Assembly: GCA_026898455.1 (NCBI GenBank)
Contig: JAPKLW010001547.1
Span: forward strand, 118,645 to 182,644
Reading direction: 5' to 3'
Length of the DNA: 64,000 nt
DNA from: Plectranthus barbatus
Lineage: Eukaryota; Streptophyta; Magnoliopsida; Lamiales; Lamiaceae
Part shown: positions 33,601-45,265 of the stretch, one piece after another
Numbering within the stretch: position 1 is the first letter of the stretch
How the letters are laid out: the number at the start of each line of letters is the position of its first letter
Program-made: the position numbers and the translations under genes
The notes under the pieces: model-generated
Databases searched by the model: none
What the model was told of the DNA's origin: nothing
Seen by the model: the letters and a program-made list of their open reading frames with translations, nothing else

Positions 33601-34398
33601 AGTAATACTCCAAAGCTAGTACTCCAATTTAAATCAGTGAAATATTAATAGTTATCCTAAATGAGTCTTCAAAAGATGTTTGGTATATTTTTAATTTTGA
33701 TGATATATCAAAAATTAATAATCAACTAAAGTGTTTAGAGCTGATTCCATTAGATTGTAATTGATTTAGCCAAATAGTAATAGTTTAGGATCGATGAAGA
33801 ACTGCAGTACTTGCAACTCAAATAATTGGATTAGTAAATGTTTATCTTTAAAAATAAATAGTAAATGTTCATTTAAGTAAAGGGTACCCCTAACTATAAG
33901 TTTAGGACCATTTAAAGTAAAACTAGTTAATTCAATAAACTCTATTTGAACAAACAAAACCTTATTATATATTAATTGTATGCTAAAATGTTAGTATTGG
34001 TTATATGAGTAGACAATACTTCAATTTCAATCTATTTAAGACTCCACACATAGTATAATACCATTTAATTTATATATTATATCAAGTTATAGTGTAATAC
34101 AATTAATGTTCACAATATTTTTATAATATTTAAATGTATGCTTTATACAATTAGTGTTACTTTTCTGTTTTAAATTTTGTCAACTATCTAAACATTGACA
34201 TATAATATTGAATAACAAAACTTATAATTAAGGTAATTGTATTTCATTATAAATCATTTCTATGAGCTCATTTCCATAATAATATTATATAATAGTATTA
34301 AATTTCTCCGCATTATCAATTGTTCACGTCTGACTCTAGAATTATTTCATAAATATATAAATTATTTGTTTTCACAAAATATTTTTTTTAGGAGTTTT

Positions 34399-34641
34399 AT
34401 CGATCTAGGACCCGAAAGATACTTTAATTATTGATTCAGGATCCGAAAGATTAATTCTCAATTCAGGACCTGAAAGATTAAAAAAATTCTCAATCCAGGA
34501 CCCGAAAGATCATACAATTTTCAATCCAGGACCTCAATATCAGGTCCTAGATTGAGAATTGTTTGATCTTTCAGGTCCTGAATTGACAATTCATCTTTCG
34601 GATCCGAAATTGATAATTAAACTATCTTTTGGGTCCTGAAA
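34399..34641. repeat. Palindromic minisatellite (AGGACCYGAAAGAT units)
   Basis: Four direct units of about 30 bp (AGGACCCGAAAGAT..CTCAATCC, with variants) are followed, after a centre at about 34537 (ACCTCAATATCAGGTC), by three or four units in reverse complement (GATCTTTCAGGTCCTGAATT). The whole can fold into one hairpin. No reading frame. Confidence 0.8.
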
Positions 34642-34781
34642 CGACAATTCTCCCCTTTTTTTTTTAAATAAAAAATACACAATTTTTTAACTATGATTGT
34701 TAAATTAGCATCCCAAACTATCAAACCAACCGAACGAAACCAAATCATATTAAAATTGTTTGGCGTTTGGTTTGGAAGATA

Positions 34782-34961
34782 CTCCCTCTGTCCCGCCAGA
34801 TTAGTCCATATTTCCATTTTCGTCTGTCCCACCAGATTAGTCCACTTTCCTAAAATGGAAAAAAATCTCCTCACATCAATAAAATATTAATTCCACTACA
34901 CTCACAAATATTGATTTCTGTGCCGAAACCAAATTGGACTAATCTAATGGGACGGAGGGAG
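34782..34961. mobile_element. Stowaway-like MITE
   Basis: CTCCCTCTGTCCCGCCAGAT to AATGGGACGGAGGGAG, TA on each side (34780-34781, 34962-34963). Confidence 0.9.
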
Positions 34962-35139
34962 TATTTGGTTTGAAAAATTTTCAAACAGTAACTAATGATT
35001 CCCACATAAAAGCTTTGATCGAATACTCTTATTTTATTAAAAAAAAATTAAATAAAATAAAAACGATTGTTGAGCCGTCAAATCATGGGCCATAGTGATA
35101 TTTTTCTACAAATAATTATTACATGAGAGAGAGAGAGAG

Positions 35140-36152
35140 CTAATCTCCTTCTCCTTGTGTTTGAATGTTGGGCCAGCCTTGATCTGCCTGCGACTTCACA
35201 AACTCAGCCAGCAGTTTGATCTCATCTTCTCGCAGCCGAGCTCCAAACGTGCATTGACCTCTTGGACTGCACCTCTCACCAAACCCCTACACCAACACAC
35301 CCACACCCCCATGTGTTTTTACCGAAATTGGTGGAGTGACGATCTCGTGATTGAAACCAAAACGGAAACTTACCGGCATTCTCCCTTTCCCGTAGTATGT
35401 AACTCGATAAATCTCCTCCTCGGTATCAACTCCATTTCTACACCACACAATCACACACCTCAGCTAACAACTTTTATCTCATCATCACTCAAACAATAGT
35501 ATCATGTTTGTTACCTTTGAAGATCATTCAAGAATAGAGTGGCCCCCTGCAAAATGCAGTCAGATTAGTCTGAGAAAGCACTGAAATGGTTTATATGTGC
35601 AGCTGAGAGTGAAGCCTTAGCTCACAGGCTGTATTATGTTTCCTCCGGCAACATGGCATCCGATGCAAGCCCGCCGGAACAAGGTGGCTCCTTTCTCAAC
35701 ATCTACTGTTTGTCCCAACGACACTGCATATAATCTTGGATTACACCATAAACAGCTAGTTTTCTCATATAATCTGTTTATAGATTATCGAAAAGTAGTA
35801 CGTGTAACGACAGATGTGGACAGATAACCCGAGCTTCGAAGAGATTAACCATGAGGTTGCAGTAGTTGGGTGGTCTTACCAGGGGGGTTGGAGATGGGAG
35901 ATAAGGCGATAACTGCAGCCACAAAAGGTGGGGCCAGAAATCTCAGCAGCTTTACCTTATCTTGTTTGTGGAAGTTGCCATTTGCTTCATGCTTCACCAA
36001 GATCTTGAATTTCTTCCTCTGTAAAACCTGAAATTCACAAAACTCAAGCACAGCTAGCACAATTCTACATATTTAATCAAGATATGGAAAGAATTAGGTA
36101 CCTGTTTCGAGAGAGACGAAGCGCTGCTAGGCACCACTGATGCTAGTTGCAT
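35140..36152 (-). CDS. CYTC6A: Cytochrome c6A, chloroplast thylakoid lumen
   Basis: Six exons on the minus strand: 36152-36102, 36027-35880, 35723-35626, 35546-35515, 35437-35374 and 35286-35140 (540 nt = 179 residues plus stop), all GT-AG and in frame. The start MQLASVVPSSASSLSK was chosen over an in-frame ATG at 36281 because it gives the expected length (about 175) and N-terminus. Residues about 17-65 hold a basic stretch, then a hydrophobic segment (LAPPFVAAVIALSPISNPP), a bipartite lumen-targeting signal. The haem site is ACIGCH in exon 3, with the axial Met in GKGRMPGFGE across exons 5/6. ERCSPRGQCTFG is the loop insertion with two cysteines that distinguishes c6A from ordinary c6. Land-plant c6A is a low-potential thylakoid cytochrome whose role (redox signalling or thiol oxidation in the lumen) is not settled. 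Its 5' end lies about 415 bp from the NAL1 stop. Confidence 0.93.
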
Positions 36153-36567
36153 ATTTTTCCCTGTCAGTGATATGAGAACTCGTGATATCATCATAAATAT
36201 GTTCACTTTATGGCCTGCAACATCTATAATGAGATCTGATTCGGGCTGGACCCGATCCAGGTCTGACCCGAAATAGACCATGCACTAGTACTGTTGTACA
36301 TCCTTCATCATCAACAACAGCATTCACAAACAAAAGCAAATTTCCTCAATTATTACTTCATCATATACACAATTTGATCTGTTTCGAGTCCATACAATTA
36401 TACGAACAACATAAATAGGGCCGGAAAACAGTGAGGATTCCCAACAGAAGCATCTGTAATCTGTTTCACCTGCCAACTGAGTTCTAGAATGTAAGATGGA
36501 CTTGTTTCATGCTTCAACAACTGATATAGGCGAGGAGAGCTTGGAACCGATATGGGTGAGAAACTCG
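36153..36567. other. Short intergenic region between NAL1 and cytochrome c6A
   Basis: This must hold the NAL1 3'UTR and the c6A promoter and 5' leader. The frame upstream of the c6A ATG is open to 36281 but shows no transit-peptide character, so I read it as leader. No clear TATA box was picked out. Confidence 0.6.
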
Positions 36568-39344
36568 CTATAGTGAATCGGATTGCTTTCTTCTCTTGGG
36601 TTCACATTCGCCTAACTGTAAAGAAACTGCAAGATCTCCTTCAGATTCATCTCTTAACAGTGAAAGGCTTTTCAAGACTGTCCTTTCTCCCTGTTCGTGG
36701 TTATTTGAAAGAGATTTGCGAGAAAAACTTGTGATGAATTGGTGTTCGACACTGGGAACCACCCCACAGCCACCTTCAATGTGAAACTCATCACCTATGG
36801 ATGGAGGCGATAACACCTGATGAGAATCATCGTTGGCACAAACTTGCAGAATCTTTGGAGTAACTAGTCCAGAGTTTTCTTGAAGATGTGTGTTGGTCTG
36901 CTCAAGCGGAGAGCATTCCCCGACGATGGAGTTGACTCTTGGTGCTGATGCATAACTCTGTTCTAGCAATGCAACTATTTGGCAATATAAGAGAGAGAGA
37001 GAAATGCAGTCAGAGAAGAACACAAGGACAAATATAGACATTCTGTAAAGTGTATGGATCATACATCGTCATCATGCTCTATTAGAAACACATCTTCATC
37101 AAATATTTAAGTAAAACAAATATTTTGCATCTGGTTTTAAGAAATCAGTTGCAAGTAGCAAATGAAACAGAGAATCTGATTGCAGTGAATTAATTCATAG
37201 TTGTTGGAAGCACAAACCTCGAAGCCCTTCTGCAGATGTGACAAGATCAAGTTCCAAGAGATCAAGAAGACGTCCTAAATCAACCCCACTGGTCCAATTT
37301 TCTGGAGGTTGACCACCTTTCAGTTTCAACCGGCCACGATTAGCTGTTCCACCCCAAATGATACCAACAGGTTGGGGTTTCTCACCATCTTGATTCGTCA
37401 GTAGGATAAGGCTTCCGCTATCACCTTCAAGGTCGAAAGTCTGTTGATTCTCTCCAACAACGAGAAAATCGGTGAAGAAACATATCCCTTTCTCATCGTT
37501 GTACTCAAGAGAATAGGCCATTATGGTCCCAGTTGTCAAGCCAGAGCTCCTTCCAACTTTTACAACTTGCCTTCCAACAAGACAGCCAATAGGAGACTGC
37601 AAGTCTATTCCATAAACATCGCCAATTTCACCAACACCCTTCACTACTGTGGTTACATTGGCCATGTCAAAATCTTCAGCAAAAGGAATGAAGGCACCAT
37701 CAGCACGAACAAATGTCTCTGCATGATAGAAGCAATGTAAAAATGTTAAAGAGTGTCCCACAACTACAATCAAGAAACAGAAACACATCACCCAAGCATG
37801 AAAGTGAGGCTTAATTTCCCAGATTTCCCAGATTTTTATGCCTTCTGCTGTAACTTAATTTCTTTTGTCTCTTGAGAGCTTCGGCATAACTAATCTCACT
37901 TTCTCAAGTATCATCTAAAAGCAGCATGCTTAGGTATCATACAGCAGATTATTTCACAGTAATCATATGCACACTGGGTGTGTTACCTGGGTTAGTTCCA
38001 GCAAAGATGCCATACCAAAGATCATCATTGACGAATGATGTAGCCCTTTCCACAGCACCTAAATATACCCCTGGCCCAAGATTAGGGGGCAGTGGATGAA
38101 ACATCTTTTGACTTGGGTAGTCAAGATCAACTGCAACATGCCGATTAGTTAGGAAACCGACTTGCTTATTTCCTGTCCTGCTTTGGACAATGGCACCCAG
38201 TGTTCCATAAGTTCCCTGGCTAGCAACCTCAAACATGCAGGGAAGTTACTAAATAACTGAACAGAAAATGAGGACCTAAATAGAGTAAGCGAAGACGAAA
38301 TGCAATGCTACTTCAAACAACATGTAGCGACACCTCTAGTAAACTTTAACTAGACGGACTGAACAGGAAACATCAGAGTATTGTAATCAATTTGAGACAA
38401 AATATGCTACCTGGGAACCTGATCCAATACAAGGATCACTTCCACCAAAGCAATCAACAAGTTCTGTGTGGAGTTGTTGTGTTGGGGTTGCTGCAGGTGC
38501 TCCATAATAGGAAAACTCGACGACATCAACTTCACACCATACACCTCCAGGTCCCTGCAAAATATCACAAAGAACTGAAAACACAAGGATGTTGTAAAAG
38601 ACAATCATAACAAGTTTCACGATTTTAAAATCTCAGATTGGATATATAGACTACACCACATAATTTCTTGAACAATCATTGTAAAAAATCTTTGAAATGT
38701 TACATTAACAGTATCATTTCATGAATTATATACAAGAAGCTAATGAGGAATACATCGTATACTTGTGTATCGACATAGCAGCTTCACGAAAGGTTGGAAT
38801 CAGAATTGTATCAAACTAAAGACATAAACAGCAGGGGAGAAAAAACCTCAAGAGCATTAGGCAGGCAGTAGGCAGGGCGCAGCCAATTCCTGTGAACTTT
38901 TCTAGCGACAAAGACAAGTATAGCTGGTATATCTGTCAACAAACCCCTTCTAATCCTAAAACCAACTGCAGTGCCCAGACTAACGAGTCGCAAAATCTTG
39001 CTATGAAATGCCCTAATGGTCATCAGTTCAAGCAATGTAGTAGCCCGCAACCCTTTTGGACGACCAAGGGTTTCAGGTAAAACCCCTTTCTGAAGATTCC
39101 CAAAGTAATGTTCCCTATCTTCTGCACATGAGGCTATCCGGGAAGCAGGCCATGAAAAGTAAGCAGCATTGCTCTCAGAGAGCTGGCCACCTGATGCAAA
39201 GGCTTGTGGTTGTGGTGTCAGACTTGATCCAGGAAGATTGAGATCGTTGCAGTAATTCCTTTCCAAATCAAGTGCTGATTCCTCAGACCCGGAAGATCCA
39301 GAGTTATGGGCCCTTGAACCCATTTTAGCCGCATTCAGATCCAT
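36568..39344 (-). CDS. NAL1: NARROW LEAF 1-like trypsin-family serine protease
   Basis: Five coding exons on the minus strand: 39344-38847, 38554-38411, 38227-37987, 37718-37218 and 36974-36568 (1791 nt = 596 residues plus stop), all GT-AG and in frame. The ATG sits 12 bases after an acceptor (CTTGCAG, 39357-39363), so a non-coding exon precedes it. N-terminus: SGSEESALDLERNYCN, typical of the family. Protease core: FLTNRHVAVDLDYP (catalytic His), an Asp in the FAEDFDMANVTTVVKG region, and LEGDSGSLILL with the nucleophilic Ser. The C-terminal about 135 residues are Ser-rich and end in EPKRRKQSDSL, a possible nuclear signal. Rice NAL1 (about 582 residues) controls leaf width, vein pattern and yield by degrading nuclear repressors; this is a dicot homologue and its exact role here is inferred. 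Confidence 0.93.
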
Positions 39345-41240
39345 GAGTTAGCTTCACTGCAAGTAATGAACAGAAGTCATAAAACTAGTCTTCAACAGTT
39401 TTCAAAACATATTATGGCCATAGAAGCTAATAAAACAAAATATGGAAGTCAAATAAGAAGATTGAAGGTTTATAGTTTCAACATAACACTGTAGCAACCA
39501 ATATTCAAGAGAAGGGCTAAGGACATCAAGTTATGTCAACAAGATAACCAAGGACAAAGCAACTTTTGAACATTAAAACAAGGATCCGCATCCTGTTTGG
39601 CAAAGAATCTTACCATAGTAACACAGCAAGGTGAGGTTCCTACCGCATCCATGTGAGAAATCTTCATGATACTATCTAAGTAAAGCAATCATCATTATCC
39701 CCTGAGAAAATATCAGCAACAAGAAAAGCCAAAAAATAGTAAATACATAAGAGAAGCGTGTTGATTGATTAATGCTATCAATTTCAGGTGAATAAAATCT
39801 TGAGACTAATATGACCAATATTAGTTACAACCCAAAATTGAACGGTTGAAACAATGGGATAGAGGATAATTCTCAAGTCCAGCAAGGTAAAATATCAATA
39901 TAATACATTCTCTATTAACGTATACAGTCCGACCTGAAGAACAATCATAATAATCCCAACCCTAAAGGATGAGCCACATCACTGCAGCACAAAATACAGA
40001 AAACTAAAAATTTAATCTTGAATGCAAATTCAAAGGAAAGATAACCGGTGAACAGCCCAGAAAGTTTGAATACCCTTAAACGGATACGCTTATATACAAT
40101 CATCTTCTGGGTCAATCAGTCAACACATTCAGATAGAAACCATAATCAAGAAAGTGTCAAGAAAAATACAGTAGATGATGACGGTAAGCTTATTGACTTT
40201 GTTTTTCTGAGAGTCCACTCTTTCAGTGTGCTTCCGTGTGACAGAGAGAGGACGTTGTTATGAGGGAAAGCTATAATTACTTATTTAGAAAGAACTGCTG
40301 TTTTTAGAAAGAACATTGACAATTCTGCATTATAAAACTCATAAAAATTATCGACTCAGCAAACAGATAATAATATTCAAAAAAATAAACGTTTTCCCTT
40401 TTGCTGTCCCCTATCACTCTCAATAGTCTTCTTTTTGGCCACTCATCATGATTTAGGTGATCAAATAATTGATGGAGTATGAGAAGATTTTAATGGTTGA
40501 AAAAGAGGGTGAGGCGCAAAGGATAACTATTTTTCTTTGGATTCCACTGAGATTATAGGGTTTTTTGTGGGGATTATGGGCCCATATATATGCTCCCCAA
40601 AAGTTGCGCATTTGCTCCTAATTAATTCATTTCCCAGCTATCAAAATTCATAAGCTGTGGAGATCATGGCAAGAGCTCCTGCATTTCTTCTCCAGCAACT
40701 TTGTAGCATACTGCAAATTTTTTTTATTCAAAAGAAAGTTTCACCATCAAATTCCTCCCCTTTTCCACCATTACCAATTACACAAAGCAAAAGCAGGGTG
40801 CCAAATTCATCAACTCCAGATTGCCTCCCTATTTCAATTAATTATTTCTAATTCAGAAAGTAAATCTAACCGGCAGTTTAAACACTCGGACTGAGATCAT
40901 TTTGGAATTACTGGTGAAAAAACTAGCAAATACCTTTTCAGAAGCATTGAGATCTGGCCGAAGCACCTTACCTTCAAAAATCACGCTCGCCATTCCCCCT
41001 CCATTGACGATACTGCAAAGCTAATTATTGCTTCTAGGGCTATCTCCACAGTTAGAACACGACGAGCTCCGAAATGACCCCTACCTGGAGCTCTTTCCCA
41101 CGCGATCGCGTCATATCGTGCGGCACTGAGTGGTGGTGTCTGTGTGCTTGAGAGAGATATAGAGAGAGAGAGAGGGGGGAGACAGAGAGGGACTGCTGTC
41201 ACTATCTTTTCATTATCTTCTCCCGCTATTGTCACTTGAT
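39345..41240 (-). promoter_or_regulatory. NAL1 5' untranslated region, leader intron(s) and promoter
   Basis: A first non-coding exon probably ends at 40972, where the minus strand reads TTTTTGAAG|GTAAGG, and begins somewhere in 41000-41235; the next acceptor is at 39357-39363. A (GA)n run at about 41155-41175 and GC-richer sequence at 41080-41130 fit a core promoter/leader. The short frames at 40657-40851 and 40981-41235 are within this leader. Additional leader exons in the 1.6-kb intron cannot be excluded. Confidence 0.5.
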
Positions 41241-42447
41241 TGTTGATTCATCTCTACACGTTGCGTCAATCATCGCATCATCATCATCATCATCATCATC
41301 GCTTTCAACTTCTTCCATTTCCAATTCTCTCCAGCTATCAACTGCTGTTTTTCGCCTGCGAATGGATTCTGAAACTTCTCAATTTAATGGAGCAGAAATA
41401 TATTTTTTTAACTTCAGTTAGTGAATATTTATAAATAATTTAATATTTAATTAAATGAAATTCAAGTTTGAGCTTTCAAGATTTGGGAACCTTATCAAAT
41501 TCAAGCTCAAATGGAGCCTTAAATAATTTAGTAAAGTTATCAATTGGATCAACCTATGATTTTCGGGTTAGAACTATCCAATTATGAATTATTTGGTTCA
41601 GGTTAAATTAAAATAAGATTTTTCGAACTAAAAATTTCGACCATAATTCTAGTCTATCCTGCGAACGAGTTTATGAATTATTTTTTATGATATTAAATAT
41701 TTCACGCTTAAAAAATATTTAAATAATAAAATATGTACAATGCACAAAATATATATTTTATCTTATCAAGATTTTCAAAACAAATCACAATTTTTATGTA
41801 TTCTTACATTTGAATATTAATAATATATTGTTTTACTATTTTATCAATATTTATATATCTTAACTTCATGATTAAATAATTCTCAACAATCTATTTATTT
41901 ACTATAAGCCATATATATATTATATAATATAACTTAATACTTAATCAAGAGTTGTGATATTAAGTAATATAGTAAGTTTTGAAATATAATTATGAAAAAA
42001 AATTATTTATAAAAAAATAATTAAATTGATCGGGTTAACCCATCAATTTTCGGATTTGGCCTTATCAAACCTTGGAATACACGATCTTAGGCTATTCAAT
42101 TAAATTTTTTTTTTGACAAATATCTCATTTCTAACTCGTATTTTAACTCGAATTAATCCAACTAACCCAAAGATTTCGGACTAAATTAATATTCCTACAA
42201 CTGGACAACATATATAATCGAATTCCAAATAGCAAGGTGGCCAATTAATGATTAGGTTCCTTGACAAATGTATAGAGAGGGAGGCCCTTTGCTTTTTCCA
42301 TATGTGGGCCATGTACGGACTGGGGCCATCAGATAAGGCCAGTTGTTGGGCCGAAAGGCCCACCATTTTTAACGTTAATATGGAAATAAGCTAAAATAAG
42401 GTAACAACTAACAACAACTCATCCAAAATTTCCGGATTTGAATGTTA
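41241..42447. other. Intergenic DNA upstream of NAL1
   Basis: Starts with a (CAT)n/(ATC)n microsatellite at about 41276-41300. Beyond about 41400 it is AT-rich with phrases such as AACCCGAAAAT-type words but no ends, frames or RNA genes I can support. Confidence 0.55.
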
Positions 42448-42629
42448 CTCTCTATTCGTTCTATACAAGTAGTTTCATTTGCTTTTGGTACAGTTACTAA
42501 TATTTATGAGTGCAGTGAAATTAATATTTTATTGATGTGTGTGAAAAAAGTTACTATTTTAAGAAACGGGACAATTTTACGGGACAAATAAAAATAGAAA
42601 ATGGGATTACTTCTACGAGACGGAAGGAG
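42448..42629. mobile_element. Degenerate Stowaway-like MITE
   Basis: CTCTCTATTCGTTCTATACA to CTACGAGACGGAAGGAG with TA on both sides; shares AGTGAAATTAATATTTTATT with the copies at 13940 and elsewhere. The ends are more mutated than in the other copies. Confidence 0.7.
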
Positions 42630-43002
42630 TATTAGTTTCGGGTTATTGTTTTGTAAGAGTTTAGGAAATTCTAAATTTGAAATATTAAAAAACGCTCTAA
42701 TGCTCAGTATAGACACGTATTAATGTGCTCACGAATGATTATGATAATAACTAAAATTGGCCTATTGCTAATGATATATTACTATATTAATATGTGATAT
42801 TAACATGTGGCCTGCTTTTGAAATATTAATATTTTGTGATAAAATGTCAAGTTAATCTTCCCTTTTCTTTCAATTAAAAATGTTGAGAAAAAAAGCTAAA
42901 TCTTAGAGGTTCAAATGTAGGGGTATTTTTGTGGAAAAGGTGAATTTTGAGATGTTTTGTGTATTTTACCTAAATGAACTTACATAATTCTAATTGTTTT
43001 CA

Positions 43003-44875
43003 AGGTAAATAAGGGAAAATACCTTAAATTATTGACGTTTTCGGAATAATACTCCAATCTAATTCTGTAAGTTAAAAATATCACAATTTTTACATTTATT
43101 TATGAATTATACTCCGGTCTATTGATATTTTGGAAAAATACTACAATGTATTATTTATTAGTTAAAAACTAGTGTAACACTCGCGCGATGCATGAGAATT
43201 ATATTTATTATAATCAATTAATTGTGTGTTATAAAATTATTTATTGACTTAAATTTATATTTGAATAATAACTAACAAATAAATAAAATGTATAAATTTA
43301 ATATATATTGGTATTTACGTTGACTTTATAATTGATATTTTTAGTTGATCATTTTAAATTGTAAATTAATTTTTATTTAAATTAATTGACACATAAATTA
43401 TGTGTAATAGTTTATTTTATAAATCTTTATAAATATTACGAACAATAAGATATGAATTCTTGCCTTTTATTTTTTATTTAATTTAATATCTTTTTTGTGG
43501 ATAATATTTTCTAAATAATTCCCTTGAATATCTATAGAAAAATAGAGAATTATTCGAAGAATTATAGTTAGTAGACATTTGAAAATCATTTGGTCAATTT
43601 ATCTTGGGATATTATAGACAAATCATTATCGGCTAGTCCAACTCGTTCATATATTTTTTTAAATTTTTAGAGATAATAATATTGTTTGAGTTCTCTAAGA
43701 TTCAATAATTTATAAATCATCATTTGGGTCTCAGAAAATTAATCCGATAATTTCTCATTCTTCAGTATTTTAAGTTGGTTGATTTATATTAATCTATTAA
43801 TTTAATAGAACATAAAATTTTACATTTTTATAACTTTACATGATATTTTAATCAATTATTTTTTCACAATAAGTCAATTTAGTTGTTGAAATGTATCAAA
43901 ATTCTAAAAATAAATAATAAATTAAAATTTATATATTTATATTTTTTTAAACATAAATTAATTATAATTTATATATTTAGAAAATATATTAAACTAAGAT
44001 AAATTGTAATATCATGTTCGGCTAATTACTACAAAAATAATTTGATTTGGGAATTTTCTCAAATATATAACAATATATAATAAAGTAATATATATAATGT
44101 TATACAATTACAATGTTATTATATATGGTATCATTCACTTCATTATTAATTAACTAAATAGTTTATTTAATGAAACACAAACATACTATATATTGTTTAC
44201 GATTTTGTTTTAATATATATATAGATATAGATACCTAAAATTTTAATTTCGTTTATGAATTATATCAAAACGAGAAATATTGTTGGCTCACACAAAGATG
44301 ACAATCAAAACAACTATCTCCGTCCGTATTAAATTTAATGTACTAAACAATTAATGTTTACTATATATTCTGAAAAGTATTTAAACTTTATGTTTTGCTC
44401 TTTTTTTTTGTTTCCTTCGGTTGGTGTAACGTTTAATCCAAACGAATGTGCATACATTTCGATACAAGATCATACGTCAAAACACGCATTGAAAGAACAA
44501 AAATAAGGAATTAAAGCACCCGAAGGAAAAAAAAAAGACCATAACATGAAGTTTTAAATAATTTTCAGAAGATAAATGCATTTGAATATATAACAAATAT
44601 TGATTGTTTAGTATATTAAATTTAACACGGACGAAGATAGTTGTTTTGACTGTCATTTTTGTGTGAGCCAATAATATTTCTTGTTTTGGTACAATTCATA
44701 AACAAAATTAAAGACTGAAGTATACATAGGGGTATTTTCCCAAAATATAAATAGATCAGGGTATATTTATAAATGAGAGTAAAGATTTGAGTATTTTTAA
44801 TTTATAAAAATGTATTGGGATATTTTTTTGAAAACGTCAATAATTTAGGGTATTTTTTCCTATTTATCTTTGTTT
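43003..44875. mobile_element. Fold-back element split by a Helitron
   Basis: The left arm (43003-43168 plus 44226-44440) and right arm (about 44515-44875) are inverted copies. Outer part: AAATTATTGACGTTTTC on the left and, complemented, at about 44838-44855. Inner part: AAATATTGTTGGCTCACACA at about 44275 and its complement at about 44662. Without the Helitron the element is about 815 bp with a loop of about 75 bp. Ends are approximate; long arms suggest a MULE-type derivative. No coding capacity. Confidence 0.85.
43169..44225 (-). mobile_element. Non-autonomous Helitron, 1057 bp
   Basis: Minus strand: the 5' end TCTATATATATATTAAAACA starts at 44225; the 3' end has a CTCATGCATCGCGCGAG hairpin, then TGTTACACTAG ending at 43169. 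It is inserted between A and T (host T at 43168 on the minus strand, host A at 44226), as expected for Helitrons. No Rep/helicase sequence; interior AT-rich. Its insertion inside a symmetrical fold-back element independently confirms the boundaries. Confidence 0.85.
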
Positions 44876-45265
44876 TAAATGAAGTAGCTATGTATTATGT
44901 GTAACACCCCCTTCTAGCCTTCCCAGCAAGAGGCGAGTTACAGTCATGGGTTTTCAGTCTCAAATCAAATTTAATAACCATGAAAATAAACTTAAAATAA
45001 CTTCCATAGAAATAAAGGTTAATATTTCAAAAGCAATTACAATGGGAAGGAAAACAACTGATCAGAGTTGTGCAACGTGTATGCTAAGCGTGGTGTGATA
45101 TGCATATGAGGATGCATATCACAGAACCTTTTCAAAATCTGTACAAATGGCTCCGTCTTTACACCCTGCACCTCCTCATCCTTTGCTTTCAACCTGCACG
45201 TTTTAGAAATAACGCGAGGGGCTGAGTACTTTCGTACCCCGTGGAAACATGCCCGAAAAATACAG

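Larger units (their letters stand above)
29490..34070. repeat. Segmental duplication, copy B
   Basis: Counterpart of 10500-13690 in the same orientation. Its 5' part is cut by the end of the large Helitron, so the LTR begins part-way in (29490 corresponds to about 10823). Additional insertions make B longer: MITE 29996-30176, inverted-repeat element 30179-31916, MITE 32572-32754, tandem duplication 32999-33232, and further SINE sequence 33470-33600. Confidence 0.85.

Noticed and set aside
35155..35499. A 114-codon plus-strand frame
   Set aside because: It runs antisense over cytochrome c6A exons 5 and 6, and the minus-strand frame has clear cytochrome motifs.
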